Source: Aphrocallistes beatrix (lineage: Eukaryota; Porifera; Hexactinellida; Sceptrulophora; Aphrocallistidae). Taken from it: a stretch of DNA of 64,000 bases. The notes under the pieces are model-generated. The model made no database searches and had not been told where the DNA came from. It saw only the letters and a program-made list of their open reading frames with translations. The translations under genes and the position numbers were made by a program. How positions within the stretch are numbered: the first letter of the stretch is position 1; every line of letters starts with the position of its first letter. The stretch covers positions 62,001-126,000 of the forward strand of contig OY725500.1 in NCBI GenBank assembly GCA_963281255.1, written 5' to 3'. Positions 49,001 through 57,837 of this stretch are shown here, one piece after another.

Positions 49001-51721
49001 GAATTCCATTTGTCAAAACCAGACATTTTCTCATATCAACTGGTAGCAACGACAGTGACTGTGTGGAATGTCTAACTTCTTCTGAGTTGAGATTTCTGTT
49101 TAGGAGAGCTGGTGGAGTCCTGGATTCCAGCGGCGTATCTTGAGTCGCTGGATGATGAAGCGGACGAGGAAGGGAAGGACTCGGACCCTGGGAAGTACTT
49201 GGTCTTAGAGAGGTACTCCGCCAAGAACGAGGACGAGTTGACCCTGGAAGAGTGCGCCATTGTAGAGGTCAGTCAGAGAGTAGCCAATCAAATCCAGTCC
49301 TACAGTCAATTCCTGGTGTCATCACCATGGATACGAGTTGTGACCATAGGTATTCGCTGTAGGTACTGAAGAAGAACCAGGACGGCTGGTGGTTTGTGAA
49401 GCAAGGAGAGAAGTCTGGATTTTTCCCAGCCTTTAACATCCAATACATTCCTGAAGAGAGGAAAGATTCAGTTTCCAGTATCACCGACTCAGTCGATAGC
49501 ACCAAACTCTCCAAGAGGAATGTTGCAGCTAGCACCACTGTCTTCAATAAGGTGAGAAGTGGCTCTCTCACTCAGACTCTGTTCCATACATGTCAACTCG
49601 AGCCATGATAAGAGACGCAATAGAACAGTATTGAACATGGAATCTTGCGGGCATAGTAGGGGAATTCTTGTATAAACGGGACACTCGTTAAAATTAGCTC
49701 AATAGAAGAAATGTCCCGCCAAAAACGAGACTGTTGTCAGGGTTAATCTATGTGCTCGGTCTGCACTTATAAGTACCAGTCTAGTATCGTCCGAGGAGCC
49801 AAGGTACTTGCAGTGTGATTCGATTTTGGTCCCGGGTTGCTATCACCCCTGGAATTACAAGATAAACCACTGTTTGGGTGCCAGGTAACTTTTATCACCG
49901 CCAAAAAAAGTGCCGGACTGGAAAATCCTAGATAAACCCATGACTGTTGGCACGTGTGTGTTCGACTGGCACGACTTGATTGGTCCACTAACCTCTTAGG
50001 TGAAGGACTTTGGCGCCTCAACTCGCCGAGACAAGAAGCGGACAGTCCGCTACCCTCCTCCCAGACAGAGCACCGTGGTGGTCTCCGACTCTATCTCAGA
50101 AATGAAACTGAACAACTACAGCCGCTCAATCAGGAGCTCTGTCTGTGAGTGTTTGTTGTTGTTATTTGATTTGTTGTTTGTTGTTTGAATTGTTTGTGTT
50201 TTCTTTCTAGCGTCTTTAGATAACCCATTCCCATCGGAAGGGCCTCAACCACCAATCATGACAATTACTGAGGTTTGTAAAATTCATTTTAACTAATATA
50301 ATGAACCATACCATTGAATGCCAATATACACTGAGCTTTAGTCGGTACTCGGGATAAGACGTACTTCGGATTAGTACGTACTTTCTCTGACCAAAATTCA
50401 TTTAATACAGTCAGCTCCGCTTAATAAGGACAACCGCTTAATCGGGAAAGTTTTTAGGAACGAAATGGTCCCCATATATAGAAGCTAATACTAACTTTCA
50501 TCGGTTAATTGGGAACTCCGCTTAATCGGGACCAAAGTATCCCGATTAAGCGGAGTCATCAGTACATAGATTCCTATGTAATATCAACTCGGATATATAT
50601 ACAGTCGACTCCGCTTAATAGGGTCACATCGGTCAAAGGACATTTTGCCCCGATTAATAAGCTGTAAAAACCCTATTAACGGAAAATATTTTGTATTATA
50701 TTCTATGTGTGAGAGCTATTCCAGTCCTGCCAAAAGTGGCCCTATTAAGCGGTTGACCCGATTAACCAGTGAACCTATTAAGCGGAGTCGACTGTACATA
50801 GATTCCCATGTAATATCAACTCAGTTAGTACGTACTGTATTCTGCTATGGGAGGTTACAAACTACTGAGTTCTCTGTAAGCTGAGGCTATATCGATCTAG
50901 GAAAGGTCACACTCTTTCAAGGATGATCTCCAAGTGGCCAATCCAGCTCCTTCCTCAGAGGTGCCCTGCTGTTCAGTGGACGAGACAGAGGTGAGCAATG
51001 TTAAGCACAAAGCCAGGAAGACCGCCTTGCTCCGGAAGAAGGACAGCCTCAGGAATGTGCAGCTGTTGGTCAAACAGGTGGAGCAGAAAAAACGCGCCAT
51101 CACCTTCAGTGAGTCTATAAATAGACTAGACTATTTGATTCCTGGTGACATTCTTTATAGCTAATCACTGTGCATCCTATCAAATTCAATCTTAGCTTGT
51201 TTGATTTCCTAACTGATCTTATCGTATCTTGTCTCGAACGAAACGAAATGTTTGCTGAACAAAAAACACATTCCATTCCAATTTTATATCACCAGGTTGT
51301 AGAAATTACTAAACACCACTGAAAAAAATTAGGTAGAAATCTACTCTGTCGCACTTAGAAATGATGGAGTATTACCATTCAATAATATCCTCATGATTAC
51401 TCTATGATTAATCATGATTACTTAACTCTGTAATCTGATTACTCTATGATTACTTATGATTACTCTGTGATTACTTATGATTACTTAATCTAATCAGATC
51501 CTGAGTCGGCTAGCACAGAGCCAGAGAGTCCCAGGCAAGAAAGGAGAGATACAGGAATTGGATTTGAATCCATACTGAAGAAACAAGATCTGAAGATAGA
51601 CGGACTCAAGACTCAGGTGTCAGATCTAAATTTGTCCGTCATCCAGATGAACTCGAATATGGGGAAGATGGAGCAACTCCTGGAATTAATCTCTAAGAAG
51701 TTAGAAGTTGATTCTAGCTAA
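46062..51721 (+). CDS. PX and triple-SH3 adaptor (SH3PXD2/TKS- or p47phox-like)
   Basis: Eleven exons: 46062-46121, 46553-46729, 47364-47595, 47757-48003, 48406-48536, 49104-49267, 49363-49551, 50000-50144, 50211-50272, 50901-51108, 51498-51721. Exons 2-3 encode a PX domain: YRLYSDFYEFQSEL and ERTLPCLPSKKAG, the phosphoinositide-binding and PxxP region. SH3-1 is VAIADFDAKPKSNQLSLKKG to GWAPSTFL. SH3-2 (YRAIASFVGGEGQH ... DGWWLALKLG | VESWIPAAYL) and SH3-3 (YLVLERYSAKNEDELT ... GWWFVKQGEKSGFFPAF) are each split by an intron. A basic/Pro stretch (RYPPPRQSTVVVSDS) and a C-terminal coiled coil (residues of exon 11, LKKQDLKIDGLKTQ) follow. In animals such proteins organise NADPH oxidase and invadopodia. 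p47phox has two SH3s and TKS5 five, so orthology is open. Confidence 0.87.
46231..46379. mobile_element. MITE family B, copy 2
   Basis: CAGTAGAACTCGGTTAGTAC ... TATCCTAGTTCTACTG with TA flanks; intron 1 of the PX/SH3 gene. Confidence 0.8.
47106..47264. mobile_element. Pogo-like MITE, CAGTGGAATTCGCTTATTAG ends
   Basis: Right end CTAATAAGCGAATTCCACT is the inverse of the left. Internal GTTGCTAATA repeats in both directions. Intron 2 of the PX/SH3 gene. Confidence 0.8.
48045..48361. mobile_element. MITE family A, copy 3, carrying a nested insertion
   Basis: Ends CAGTCGACTCCGCTCAAT and AAGCGGAGTCGACTG. Its GAGCTATTCCGGTCCTGC core is split at 48164 by a hAT-like element. Confidence 0.9.
48164..48285. 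mobile_element. hAT-like MITE nested in family A copy 3
   Basis: Perfect 8-bp duplication ATTCCGGT at 48156-48163 and 48286-48293. Ends CATAGGTGTAGCCA and TGGCTACGCCCCTA are imperfect inverted repeats. The interior is rich in GCAGGCCC. Confidence 0.88.
48613..48937. mobile_element. MITE family C, copy 3, with nested family D element
   Basis: Right end GCGACCCTGACTG; left end degraded. A family D copy (about 48768-48913, GGGTATGATGGAAATAGTTC to GAACCATTTCCGCATTCCC) interrupts GGTTCACAATA, with GTTCAC on both sides. Confidence 0.8.
49587..49734. mobile_element. Copy of the CATGCCAACTT element
   Basis: ACATGTCAACTCGAGCCATGA at left; AATGTCCCGCCAAAAACGAG near right. Related in reverse to the outer parts of 30212-31019. 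Confidence 0.5.
50335..50850. mobile_element. Family B MITE split by two family A-type insertions
   Basis: Family B pieces at about 50335-50405, 50563-50600 and 50795-50850. Insertions at 50408-50562 (CAGTCAGCTCCGCTTAATAA ends, diverged) and 50602-50794 (CAGTCGACTCCGCTTAAT ends). The pieces CATAGATTCCTATGTAAT and CATAGATTCCCATGTAAT flank the second insertion on both sides. It is in intron 9 of the PX/SH3 gene. Confidence 0.8.
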
Positions 51722-52080
51722 AATTATGTTGTTGTTGTTGTTATATTTTTTATTTTAATTGATGTATTCTTATTTTGAATTATATCCCTTTTAACACAAA
51801 CATATTTCAATTTTGTATATATTGCATCATCCCTATTTATAGAATTAAATGTATAAATATACTTGTTTAGATTAGTTTATGGACAAGTAACGACTATAAA
51901 TATCTCCCAATGGAATTAGCATCTTTATCTGGTTTTGTATCTATTTCCATTTAATAGCCTCAATGTCGATTCTAAGCATCTTCAAAAACATCACACCTCT
52001 CTTTCGGACACTCACACCCACTCAATGCAAGGCAAGTTTAATATATAGCTACATTCCAATCTAACAACACGGTATCCAGG
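51722..52080. other. Convergent 3' regions of the PX/SH3 gene and RPF2
   Basis: AT-rich spacer with a short GTT run after the stop at 51721; no other gene. Confidence 0.6.
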
Positions 52081-52971
52081 CTACTCGACCCTCTGTCTCT
52101 TCTTCCCTTCAGTCTTGAGCGCTTTTCTCTTCCGTGTTTGGAGGCGTGAAAATTCTTGTCGGTTCATATGTACCCTTCCCAACTTGCTGCCATGTGGGTT
52201 ATAACTCACATTCTTCGCGTGTCTGATCTGACCGACACTCGCCTGTCTCAAGGATTTCCTGAACACTTTCTCATCGGCTGACATCTGGCGCCTGATTGTG
52301 AAGCGGACCCTTGGACCCATCTCGACTATCCCAGACACATTTCTGCCCTCACGAGCCACTCTATACACCCTCATGTAGATACTCGTGACGTCATTCGTAC
52401 TGAATAGGAAGACGTGTTCCAACGTGTGAGGTGGTATTTTCTCGGTTTTCACACCTCTGAAGGTGTCTAGAAGTAGGTTTTTTATGCCACTCAACTCGGC
52501 TCCGAATTGGGGACCCAGGAACACCACAATAGGGTGTGAAGTGGCAGGGATCAGTTCCTTCCCGAATTCGGAAATGGATCGATAGCTCTCCACCCCCAAC
52601 TCGACCATGTCCAGCAACTTCTCGTCGAATATCCGTCCGATTGTGAGGTTGTTAGGTCGCTTTTTGGAATGGTTGGCCATGACGAATATCCCGCACTCCG
52701 CCCGCACACACAGCTTCTCAACGAGAGAGCTGTCCTGGAATGGATAGATCGGGTTCTTCCTCTGCAGTTTGGTGGAGGACAGCTTCTTCAGATTGTACAG
52801 GTCGTTCAAGATCTGAGTCACGAGTGTGCAGGTGTTGTTTCCTTTCAGGAATAACGTCTGTTTGTTCCCCTCGTGGAACTGAGGCTCTCTCGAGGCGAGC
52901 ACGCGTCTTCCTTTGTGAGTTTTGGCTGAGTGGAGGATTTTACTGATTGGAGATTTCACGTGTGAAGGCAT
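52081..52971 (-). CDS. RPF2: Ribosome production factor 2 (Brix domain)
   Basis: Single exon of 296 residues, the expected length (human 306). The start SAKTHKGRRVLASREPQFHE matches the RPF2 N-terminus. The Brix domain spans about residues 30-235: KQTLFLKGNNTC, LYNLKKLSS, FQDSSLVEKLCVRAECGIFV, NHSKKRPNNLTIGRIFD, then IVVFLGPQFG, LLLDTFRG and the end VEMGPRVRFTIRRQ. The tail is basic (LQTRKRKALKTEGKKRQR). RPF2 with RRS1 loads the 5S rRNA/uL5/uL18 particle onto pre-60S ribosomes in the nucleolus. The gene starts about 220 bp from the NDUFV3-like gene in head-to-head orientation, possibly sharing a promoter. Confidence 0.93.
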   Translation of the reverse strand: MPSHVKSPISKILHSAKTHKGRRVLASREPQFHEGNKQTLFLKGNNTCTLVTQILNDLYNLKKLSSTKLQRKNPIYPFQDSSLVEKLCVRAECGIFVMANHSKKRPNNLTIGRIFDEKLLDMVELGVESYRSISEFGKELIPATSHPIVVFLGPQFGAELSGIKNLLLDTFRGVKTEKIPPHTLEHVFLFSTNDVTSIYMRVYRVAREGRNVSGIVEMGPRVRFTIRRQMSADEKVFRKSLRQASVGQIRHAKNVSYNPHGSKLGRVHMNRQEFSRLQTRKRKALKTEGKKRQRVE

Positions 52972-53195
52972 GGCTGTGTGTATCTTCCTCGATCGCTGTT
53001 CAACGGTATAGTTCTATACTTCTTTTAACTGTAATGGGTCTATAAGAATGTATTAATAGTAGAATCCCGTTCACCTATTTCGTACCAATTTAATTGTCAG
53101 AAAACATGAATTTACCATTATTCAGGTACAGACTTTATGCTTCAGTGATGGACCAATCAAAACCACAGCTGACTCGAGTGTTGATAGGAAGAACA

Positions 53196-53385
53196 TGATC
53201 ACGAATAAAGGTGTGAAAATATAATACACATTTTATTATAGAATCATTTAGTTTACTACATTCTATTTATAGAACAGTCAGCTGAGTATAAGGTTCCTGA
53301 GTATTTTGGTTACAACCCTTACTCTTACTACGACATTGAGACTGAACTCATTCCTCACCGTCTGCCCCAACCCTCTCCTTACTAA
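53196..53385 (+). CDS. Probable complex I NDUFV3-type subunit, C-terminal module
   Basis: Two exons joined across a short intron: ...MITNK ending at 53210 or so, then about 53273-53385, with YKVPEYFGYNPYSYYDIETE and then IPHRLPQPSPY before the stop. The pattern Y.(N)...(Y)S.Y.(D)(I/L)..E(L)..(R)(L/M)PQPS is that of the last 35 residues of vertebrate NDUFV3, which bind the flavoprotein module of respiratory complex I in the mitochondrial matrix. The frame is open further upstream (about 53130) without an ATG, so a first exon with the mitochondrial presequence is probably missed, perhaps near 53000. Divergent from RPF2. A GTT microsatellite follows the stop directly. Confidence 0.45.
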
Positions 53386-53390
53386 CCAGC

Positions 53391-53441
<51 letters not shown>
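53391..53441. repeat. GTT trinucleotide microsatellite
   Basis: About 17 TGT units directly after the stop codon of the NDUFV3-like frame, i.e. within its 3' untranslated region. Confidence 0.95.
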
Positions 53442-53445
<4 letters not shown>

Positions 53446-53612
53446 TTGTGATCCAGTGAATGTTTACACGCTTGTTTACGACGTTTGAATACTAATGGAA
53501 AACTTAATTAATCACTTTAGGGAATGCTTGGAAGCTTGTGCTATTGCCTCAGAAAACCGGGCTGGGCATATGTTATGAGACTTATTAATATATGTGGAGT
53601 GAACAGCATTGT

Positions 53613-53711
53613 AATCAGAGTGGACCATCGGCCAATGGGTCATGAGTCACCCACGGTATGTGTCAGGATGGGTCATGGGTCTAAGTAAGTGACTCATGGT
53701 CCACTCTGATT
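53613..53711. repeat. Foldback repeat AATCAGAGTGGACCAT
   Basis: AATCAGAGTGGACCAT at left and ATGGTCCACTCTGATT at right are exact inverses. The interior holds GGGTCATG repeats. Probably a tiny MITE. Confidence 0.75.
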
Positions 53712-53928
53712 CTAACCTATATCTAGAAACGAATAGTATTCCCTTCAAAACTCTATTTCAGTGAATGCTATAAACATTAGCAATGCAGATCGATGTATTC
53801 CTTAGAGAATTCACAGCTGTGAGGTATATACACAATTGAGAATACTTATAAAATTGGCAATCCACAAAATACACATATACAAATAATATTACAGTCTGAA
53901 CTTTTCAAAAATTGTACTAAACTCGAGC

Positions 53929-54693
53929 TCATAGCTCTCTGTTAGTTTTCTTGTATTGCCTTTCAGCTGCTTGCAAAGCTTTGTTGATGAAGTAATCTTT
54001 CAGATTTTTTTCGATTTCTTTGGGTAGAACCATTTCTGTGCCCTCGGCATGCTCAAAGTTAATAAAGTACAAATCTAATTTTGACTTCTTTTCTGGATCA
54101 CTGGGCGCCAAATTGAATGTTACTAAGGTGCCAGAGAGAATGTAGTTCATTTCTTCGTCCTGCTTATCTATTGCAATCCTTATGTAACCGAATTTTCCCT
54201 CTTCCGAACCTCCAACATTCATTTCACGAATTACTTTTTTCGTTTCCGTCATTGCGTCTGCCTGTTTTAGAACTTCGAGTTCATCCAAAGGAATTTTATA
54301 AAACTTTCCCATCGCGTCTACGACTCCCTTCCAGTGTTCTACCTTGATCCCCTTTCCAGAATCGTGGAACACTTTCTCGTGGTACTTCCTGAATTTAATC
54401 TGGTTTATTTCATTCTGTATCGTTATTATTTTTTCGTAATCTGCTCTCTCATCCAGATTTAAGAATACCTCTACGAGTGATTCCGTGCTTTCTGGATCTG
54501 TAGCATTAGACTGAATATGGATGTCACCAGGTTCAATAGTTGCATCTCCAAACTTTAAACTCTCCTCAAACATATCTGAAAAACTTTGTGAGGACCTCGA
54601 GAAGAGTCCCACTTTAACGTTGTAGAATAAACTGACAGCTGTCAGTGCTAAGAGCACAGTTGTGAGTGATAAAAGCCCAATGTAGACTCGCAT
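53929..54693 (-). CDS. Unrecognised cysteine-free secreted/membrane-anchored family, copy 1
   Basis: I chose Met 54693 (MRVYIGLLSL) because all three copies begin M-R-V at the same place; the frame is open 20 codons further up to 54753. The N-terminus has a hydrophobic segment (LLSLTTVLLALTAVSLFY), either signal peptide or type II anchor. After a variable spacer of about 55 residues, longer than in the other copies, comes a conserved region of about 165 residues. It holds IKFRKYHEKVFHDSGKGI, GKFYKIP, GKFGYIRIAIDK, LDLYFINFE, and DYFINKALQAAERQY. There are no cysteines and no family I know. The alternation of short hydrophobic strands and polar turns suggests an alpha/beta fold. Function unknown. 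Confidence 0.75.
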   Translation of the reverse strand: MRVYIGLLSLTTVLLALTAVSLFYNVKVGLFSRSSQSFSDMFEESLKFGDATIEPGDIHIQSNATDPESTESLVEVFLNLDERADYEKIITIQNEINQIKFRKYHEKVFHDSGKGIKVEHWKGVVDAMGKFYKIPLDELEVLKQADAMTETKKVIREMNVGGSEEGKFGYIRIAIDKQDEEMNYILSGTLVTFNLAPSDPEKKSKLDLYFINFEHAEGTEMVLPKEIEKNLKDYFINKALQAAERQYKKTNREL

Positions 54694-54753
54694 TCTTTCC
54701 TGTGTTGATGTTTGATGATATTTTCTTTTAAACTCCTTATTAACTAGAATCAA

Positions 54754-55220
54754 AATTAAAAATACAAAGTATTTTAGAGAACTTCTAAAGCCACGAATTA
54801 TATGAGTTTTCTGAGGCGATTTTAATATTTCAACCCATTTTAGATTAATTTCGATAAAATATTTTGTGGCATCTATTTTTAAAGTTTAAATAATCTTAGA
54901 TATCAGAACCAAAATCGCCTGAATATTAATTTTAAATTGTAGCTGAAAAGCGACTTACACAAATGAAGATTTTATCCCGAAAATAATTTTGAATTTTCAC
55001 AAACATGTGAGGGCATATCCGTATAGTTTATTATCGCACCTTCCTATATCATTTCGATAGAGTACCTACGTGTACATAAATGAATCACACGAAAATCTTA
55101 TTTTTACTTGAAAAACCTAAATACCTCTAAGGTAGCACATCTAACATAGAAACATATACATTTGCAGGTAATTACTTTTGAGCAAATTAATCCTGTCAGG
55201 CTACAACTAGGTCGAATGTT
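54754..55220. other. Spacer between copies 1 and 2
   Basis: AT-rich, no gene or repeat recognised. Confidence 0.5.
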
Positions 55221-55862
55221 CTAGAATTCTTCATTGTGGGATCTCTGCAAGACTTTCCCGTATTTCTTCTCGGCTGCTACCAGGGCTTTGTTAATGAAGT
55301 ACTCCTTCAAGTTCTCTTCCATTTGCTTGGGAAGGATCGCTTCTGTCTCCTCAACACTTTCGAATTTCATGAAATAGAGGTCCAGAGTTGTCTTCTTGTC
55401 GGGCTGAGCTGGCGCGAGAGTGAATTTTATCTGCGTCCCAGCGAGAATGTAGCTCAGATCTCCTCTTTCATCTTTCTCGATCGCAATACGCATGTAGCCG
55501 AAGTTACCAGGCTCCTTGCCTCCGATCTCAATGGTGTGTACATTCTTTTCTGTTTCATCCATATCTTCTGCGGTTTTCAACAGCTCAACTCCAGTTTGAG
55601 GTATCTTATACAATCTCCCCATTACTTCTGCAATATTCCCCCATTTGCCTTCCTTAATTCCCTTCCCTGAATCATGGAACACATTTTCGCTATACTTTCG
55701 AAATTGAATTTCTTTAATTTTTTCCTGTGTCTCGATCAGTTTCTGTGAATCTGGAGAATCGACTAAATCGAAGAACTTTTTGATCAGCGTGCCTGCAAGG
55801 CCACCGTCCAAGGTAGGAATGAAGCTAATAGCTAGAATAACGAATGCTAGATTGACTCGCAT
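55221..55862 (-). CDS. Unrecognised cysteine-free secreted family, copy 2
   Basis: Single exon of 213 residues. The N-terminus MRVNLAFVILAISFIPTLDGG looks like a cleavable signal peptide. The conserved region has IKEIQFRKYSENVFHDSGKG, MGRLYKIPQTG, EDMDETEK, GGKEPGNFGYMRIAIEKD, LSYILAGTQIKFTLAP, LDLYFMKFE and EYFINKALVAAEKKYGK. It ends HNEEF. No cysteine. This copy keeps every conserved block and can serve as the reference of the family. It is closer to copy 3 than to copy 1. Role unknown. Confidence 0.78.
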   Translation of the reverse strand: MRVNLAFVILAISFIPTLDGGLAGTLIKKFFDLVDSPDSQKLIETQEKIKEIQFRKYSENVFHDSGKGIKEGKWGNIAEVMGRLYKIPQTGVELLKTAEDMDETEKNVHTIEIGGKEPGNFGYMRIAIEKDERGDLSYILAGTQIKFTLAPAQPDKKTTLDLYFMKFESVEETEAILPKQMEENLKEYFINKALVAAEKKYGKVLQRSHNEEF

Positions 55863-56827
55863 TTCTTTCTAAAATGAAGTTAAATCATAGTTTAATTAAA
55901 TCACTAAGTTGCGCTATATGGACTGGCAATGGCCGCCATTAACTACGTACATGATGGAGCATAATGTATGTTGATAACAGAGGAGTTGTATCGATTTGTA
56001 AATGTTAATACCAAGCATTTCCATAAAATTTCCTAGTCTTGCATAATTGTATTCGCGAATATGATACTTTCCTAAACAGCAGCCTAGCTTCCACAAGCTC
56101 TTAATAAATTGAGGAGAGAAGTGGAGAACTTATGGTCTAGTTACTCTAGTTATGGTATCAATGTTATTTTAAACAATTTCCTTAACGAGATCGATATAAA
56201 ACTACAAATTCGAGTAGGACACATTACCATCACTTTGCCATACAGTCTGCCTATATATCAGTTGTGTATGAGTAGATACCATGCAGTAAGACTCAGTGGA
56301 CTTTCATATTCTTACAATACACATGATTCTAACTCTCAAGCTATTAATAGAAGGGGTATGTTTTCAGAAGTTCTTGTTTGTGTATAAGGAGATTACAAAT
56401 ATGATATAATTATTAATTATTAATTAATAAGTTATCCCCAAAACAACATTGTATATTTGGGAAAGTATACAAATTATATTTTTTAAGAATCAGTGGTACG
56501 ATGTTGCATTTCAGTATTCATAAATCCACCTTGTAGAAATAGCAGTCACACAACAGGCTATTTGTTCTATCCTGTTATTGTTTACATTTACATATATGAG
56601 TCTCAAACGATCCTGAAATTGATCCTCAATTCTCTCCACATATGTATCTTTTTGCGTTGATTCTCCAATGTTTGCATCCTTTTCTGAATTGTTTACTACC
56701 ACTAAGAAACTCCCTTAATAGAATAACAAACTTGGCCCATACTTCATCTTACACAAACACACACACAAAATATACAATATAGCCTGACTGAGCTTATTAG
56801 GTTATTGACACATCAAGATTCAACACA
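55863..56827. other. Spacer between copies 2 and 3, upstream of copy 2
   Basis: Nearly 1 kb, AT-rich, no gene seen. An ORF at 56109-56387 (+) has no family resemblance. The HSE-like array at 56828 ends the region. Confidence 0.5.
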
Positions 56828-57003
56828 TATTCTAGAATGTTCTGGAATGTTCTAGAATGTTCTAGAATGTTCTAGAATATTCTAGAATGTTCTAGAATAT
56901 TCTAGAATGTTCTAGAATGTTCTAGAATGTTCTAGAATATTCTAGAATGTTCTAGAATGTTCTAGAATGTTCTAGAATGTTCTGGAATGTTCTAGAATAT
57001 TCT
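56828..57003. repeat. TTCTAGAATG tandem array, heat-shock-element-like
   Basis: About 17 units of the 10-mer TTCTAGAATG, with variants TTCTGGAATG and TTCTAGAATA. Each unit contains TTCnnGAA, and the junctions give GAATGTTC, so the array is a continuous series of alternating TTC/GAA triplets spaced by two bases, exactly the HSF recognition pattern. It begins directly after the stop codon of copy 3 and lies about 970 bp upstream of copy 2. Confidence 0.9.
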
Positions 57004-57633
57004 CTAAGGAATCCCTTTCGATTCCCCGTATCTCCTCTTAGCAGAGGACAGGGCTTTGTTGAGGAAGTACTCCTCCAGGTTCTGTTCCATCTCCTTGGAG
57101 AGGACGGCTTCTGTCTCGACCTTTCCATTCCTGTCAGGCGGCATTGGCGCCAAATTGAACTTAATTTGGGTTCCAGCTAGAATGTAGCTCAGATCTCCGT
57201 TTTCTTTCTCTATCGCGATACGCATGTACCCGAACCTTCCCGGCTCTCTACCTCCTATGTCGATGTTATAAACGGTTTTTTCAGTTTCAGCCATATCCTT
57301 TGCCTGTTCCAACATCTGAACTCCATCCCGAGGTATCCCGTACAGTTTCCCCATAGCAGTAACCACCCCCTTCCAGTTGTGCTCCTGAATTCCCGTCCCT
57401 GCGTCTTGAAATACATTCTCGCTGTACTTCTGAAATTGAATTTCCTTCACTGCATTTTCTGTTTTTAATAACTTCACTTTGTCTGCCTGGACTTCTAGAC
57501 TTAAGAACTTATTTATGAGTGTCTGAGACAGCATTTTATTCTTGTTGGGTGGTTTATAATGGTTTAGCAATATTCCTATAAGAATCGCCACCAAGCCAAC
57601 TACTATGATAGCTAAAAGAGGAAATACTCGCAT
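57004..57633 (-). CDS. Unrecognised cysteine-free secreted/membrane-anchored family, copy 3
   Basis: I prefer Met 57633 (MRVFPLLAIIVVGLVAILIG) by alignment to the other copies; the frame opens at 57645. The N-terminal hydrophobic stretch of about 20 residues is followed by HYKPPNKNK, so it may be a type II anchor. Conserved blocks: VKEIQFQKYSENVFQDAGTG, MGKLYGIPRDG, GREPGRFGYMRIAIEKE, LSYILAGTQIKFNLAP, EEYFLNKALSSAKRRYGE. An in-frame loss of about 11 residues removes the LDLYF.(K/N)FE block found in the other two. Whether this copy still folds is unclear. Its stop codon adjoins the HSE-like array. Confidence 0.72.
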   Translation of the reverse strand: MRVFPLLAIIVVGLVAILIGILLNHYKPPNKNKMLSQTLINKFLSLEVQADKVKLLKTENAVKEIQFQKYSENVFQDAGTGIQEHNWKGVVTAMGKLYGIPRDGVQMLEQAKDMAETEKTVYNIDIGGREPGRFGYMRIAIEKENGDLSYILAGTQIKFNLAPMPPDRNGKVETEAVLSKEMEQNLEEYFLNKALSSAKRRYGESKGIP

Positions 57634-57668
57634 CCTAACTACCAATGCTTACTTAAATATTTACCAAA

Positions 57669-57679
57669 TTTATATAAAC
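57669..57679 (-). promoter_or_regulatory. Possible TATA box of copy 3
   Basis: On the minus strand TTTATATAAAT stands about 36-46 bases before the Met at 57633. Position and sequence only. Confidence 0.35.
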
Positions 57680-57837
57680 TACTAGGCACCTAATTACCTT
57701 TTTATCAGATTCAGTCTGTTGAACCCTATCCTATACACGTCTATTATCAATCTTACTCATATACATCTATAAACCTTGTATTTATTATTTGAAATTAGCA
57801 GAATTATTTTAGGAATTAGCTCATAACTGCTATTAGC

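Noticed and set aside
52669..52946. Plus-strand frames opposite RPF2
   Set aside because: Antisense shadows of the Brix coding sequence.
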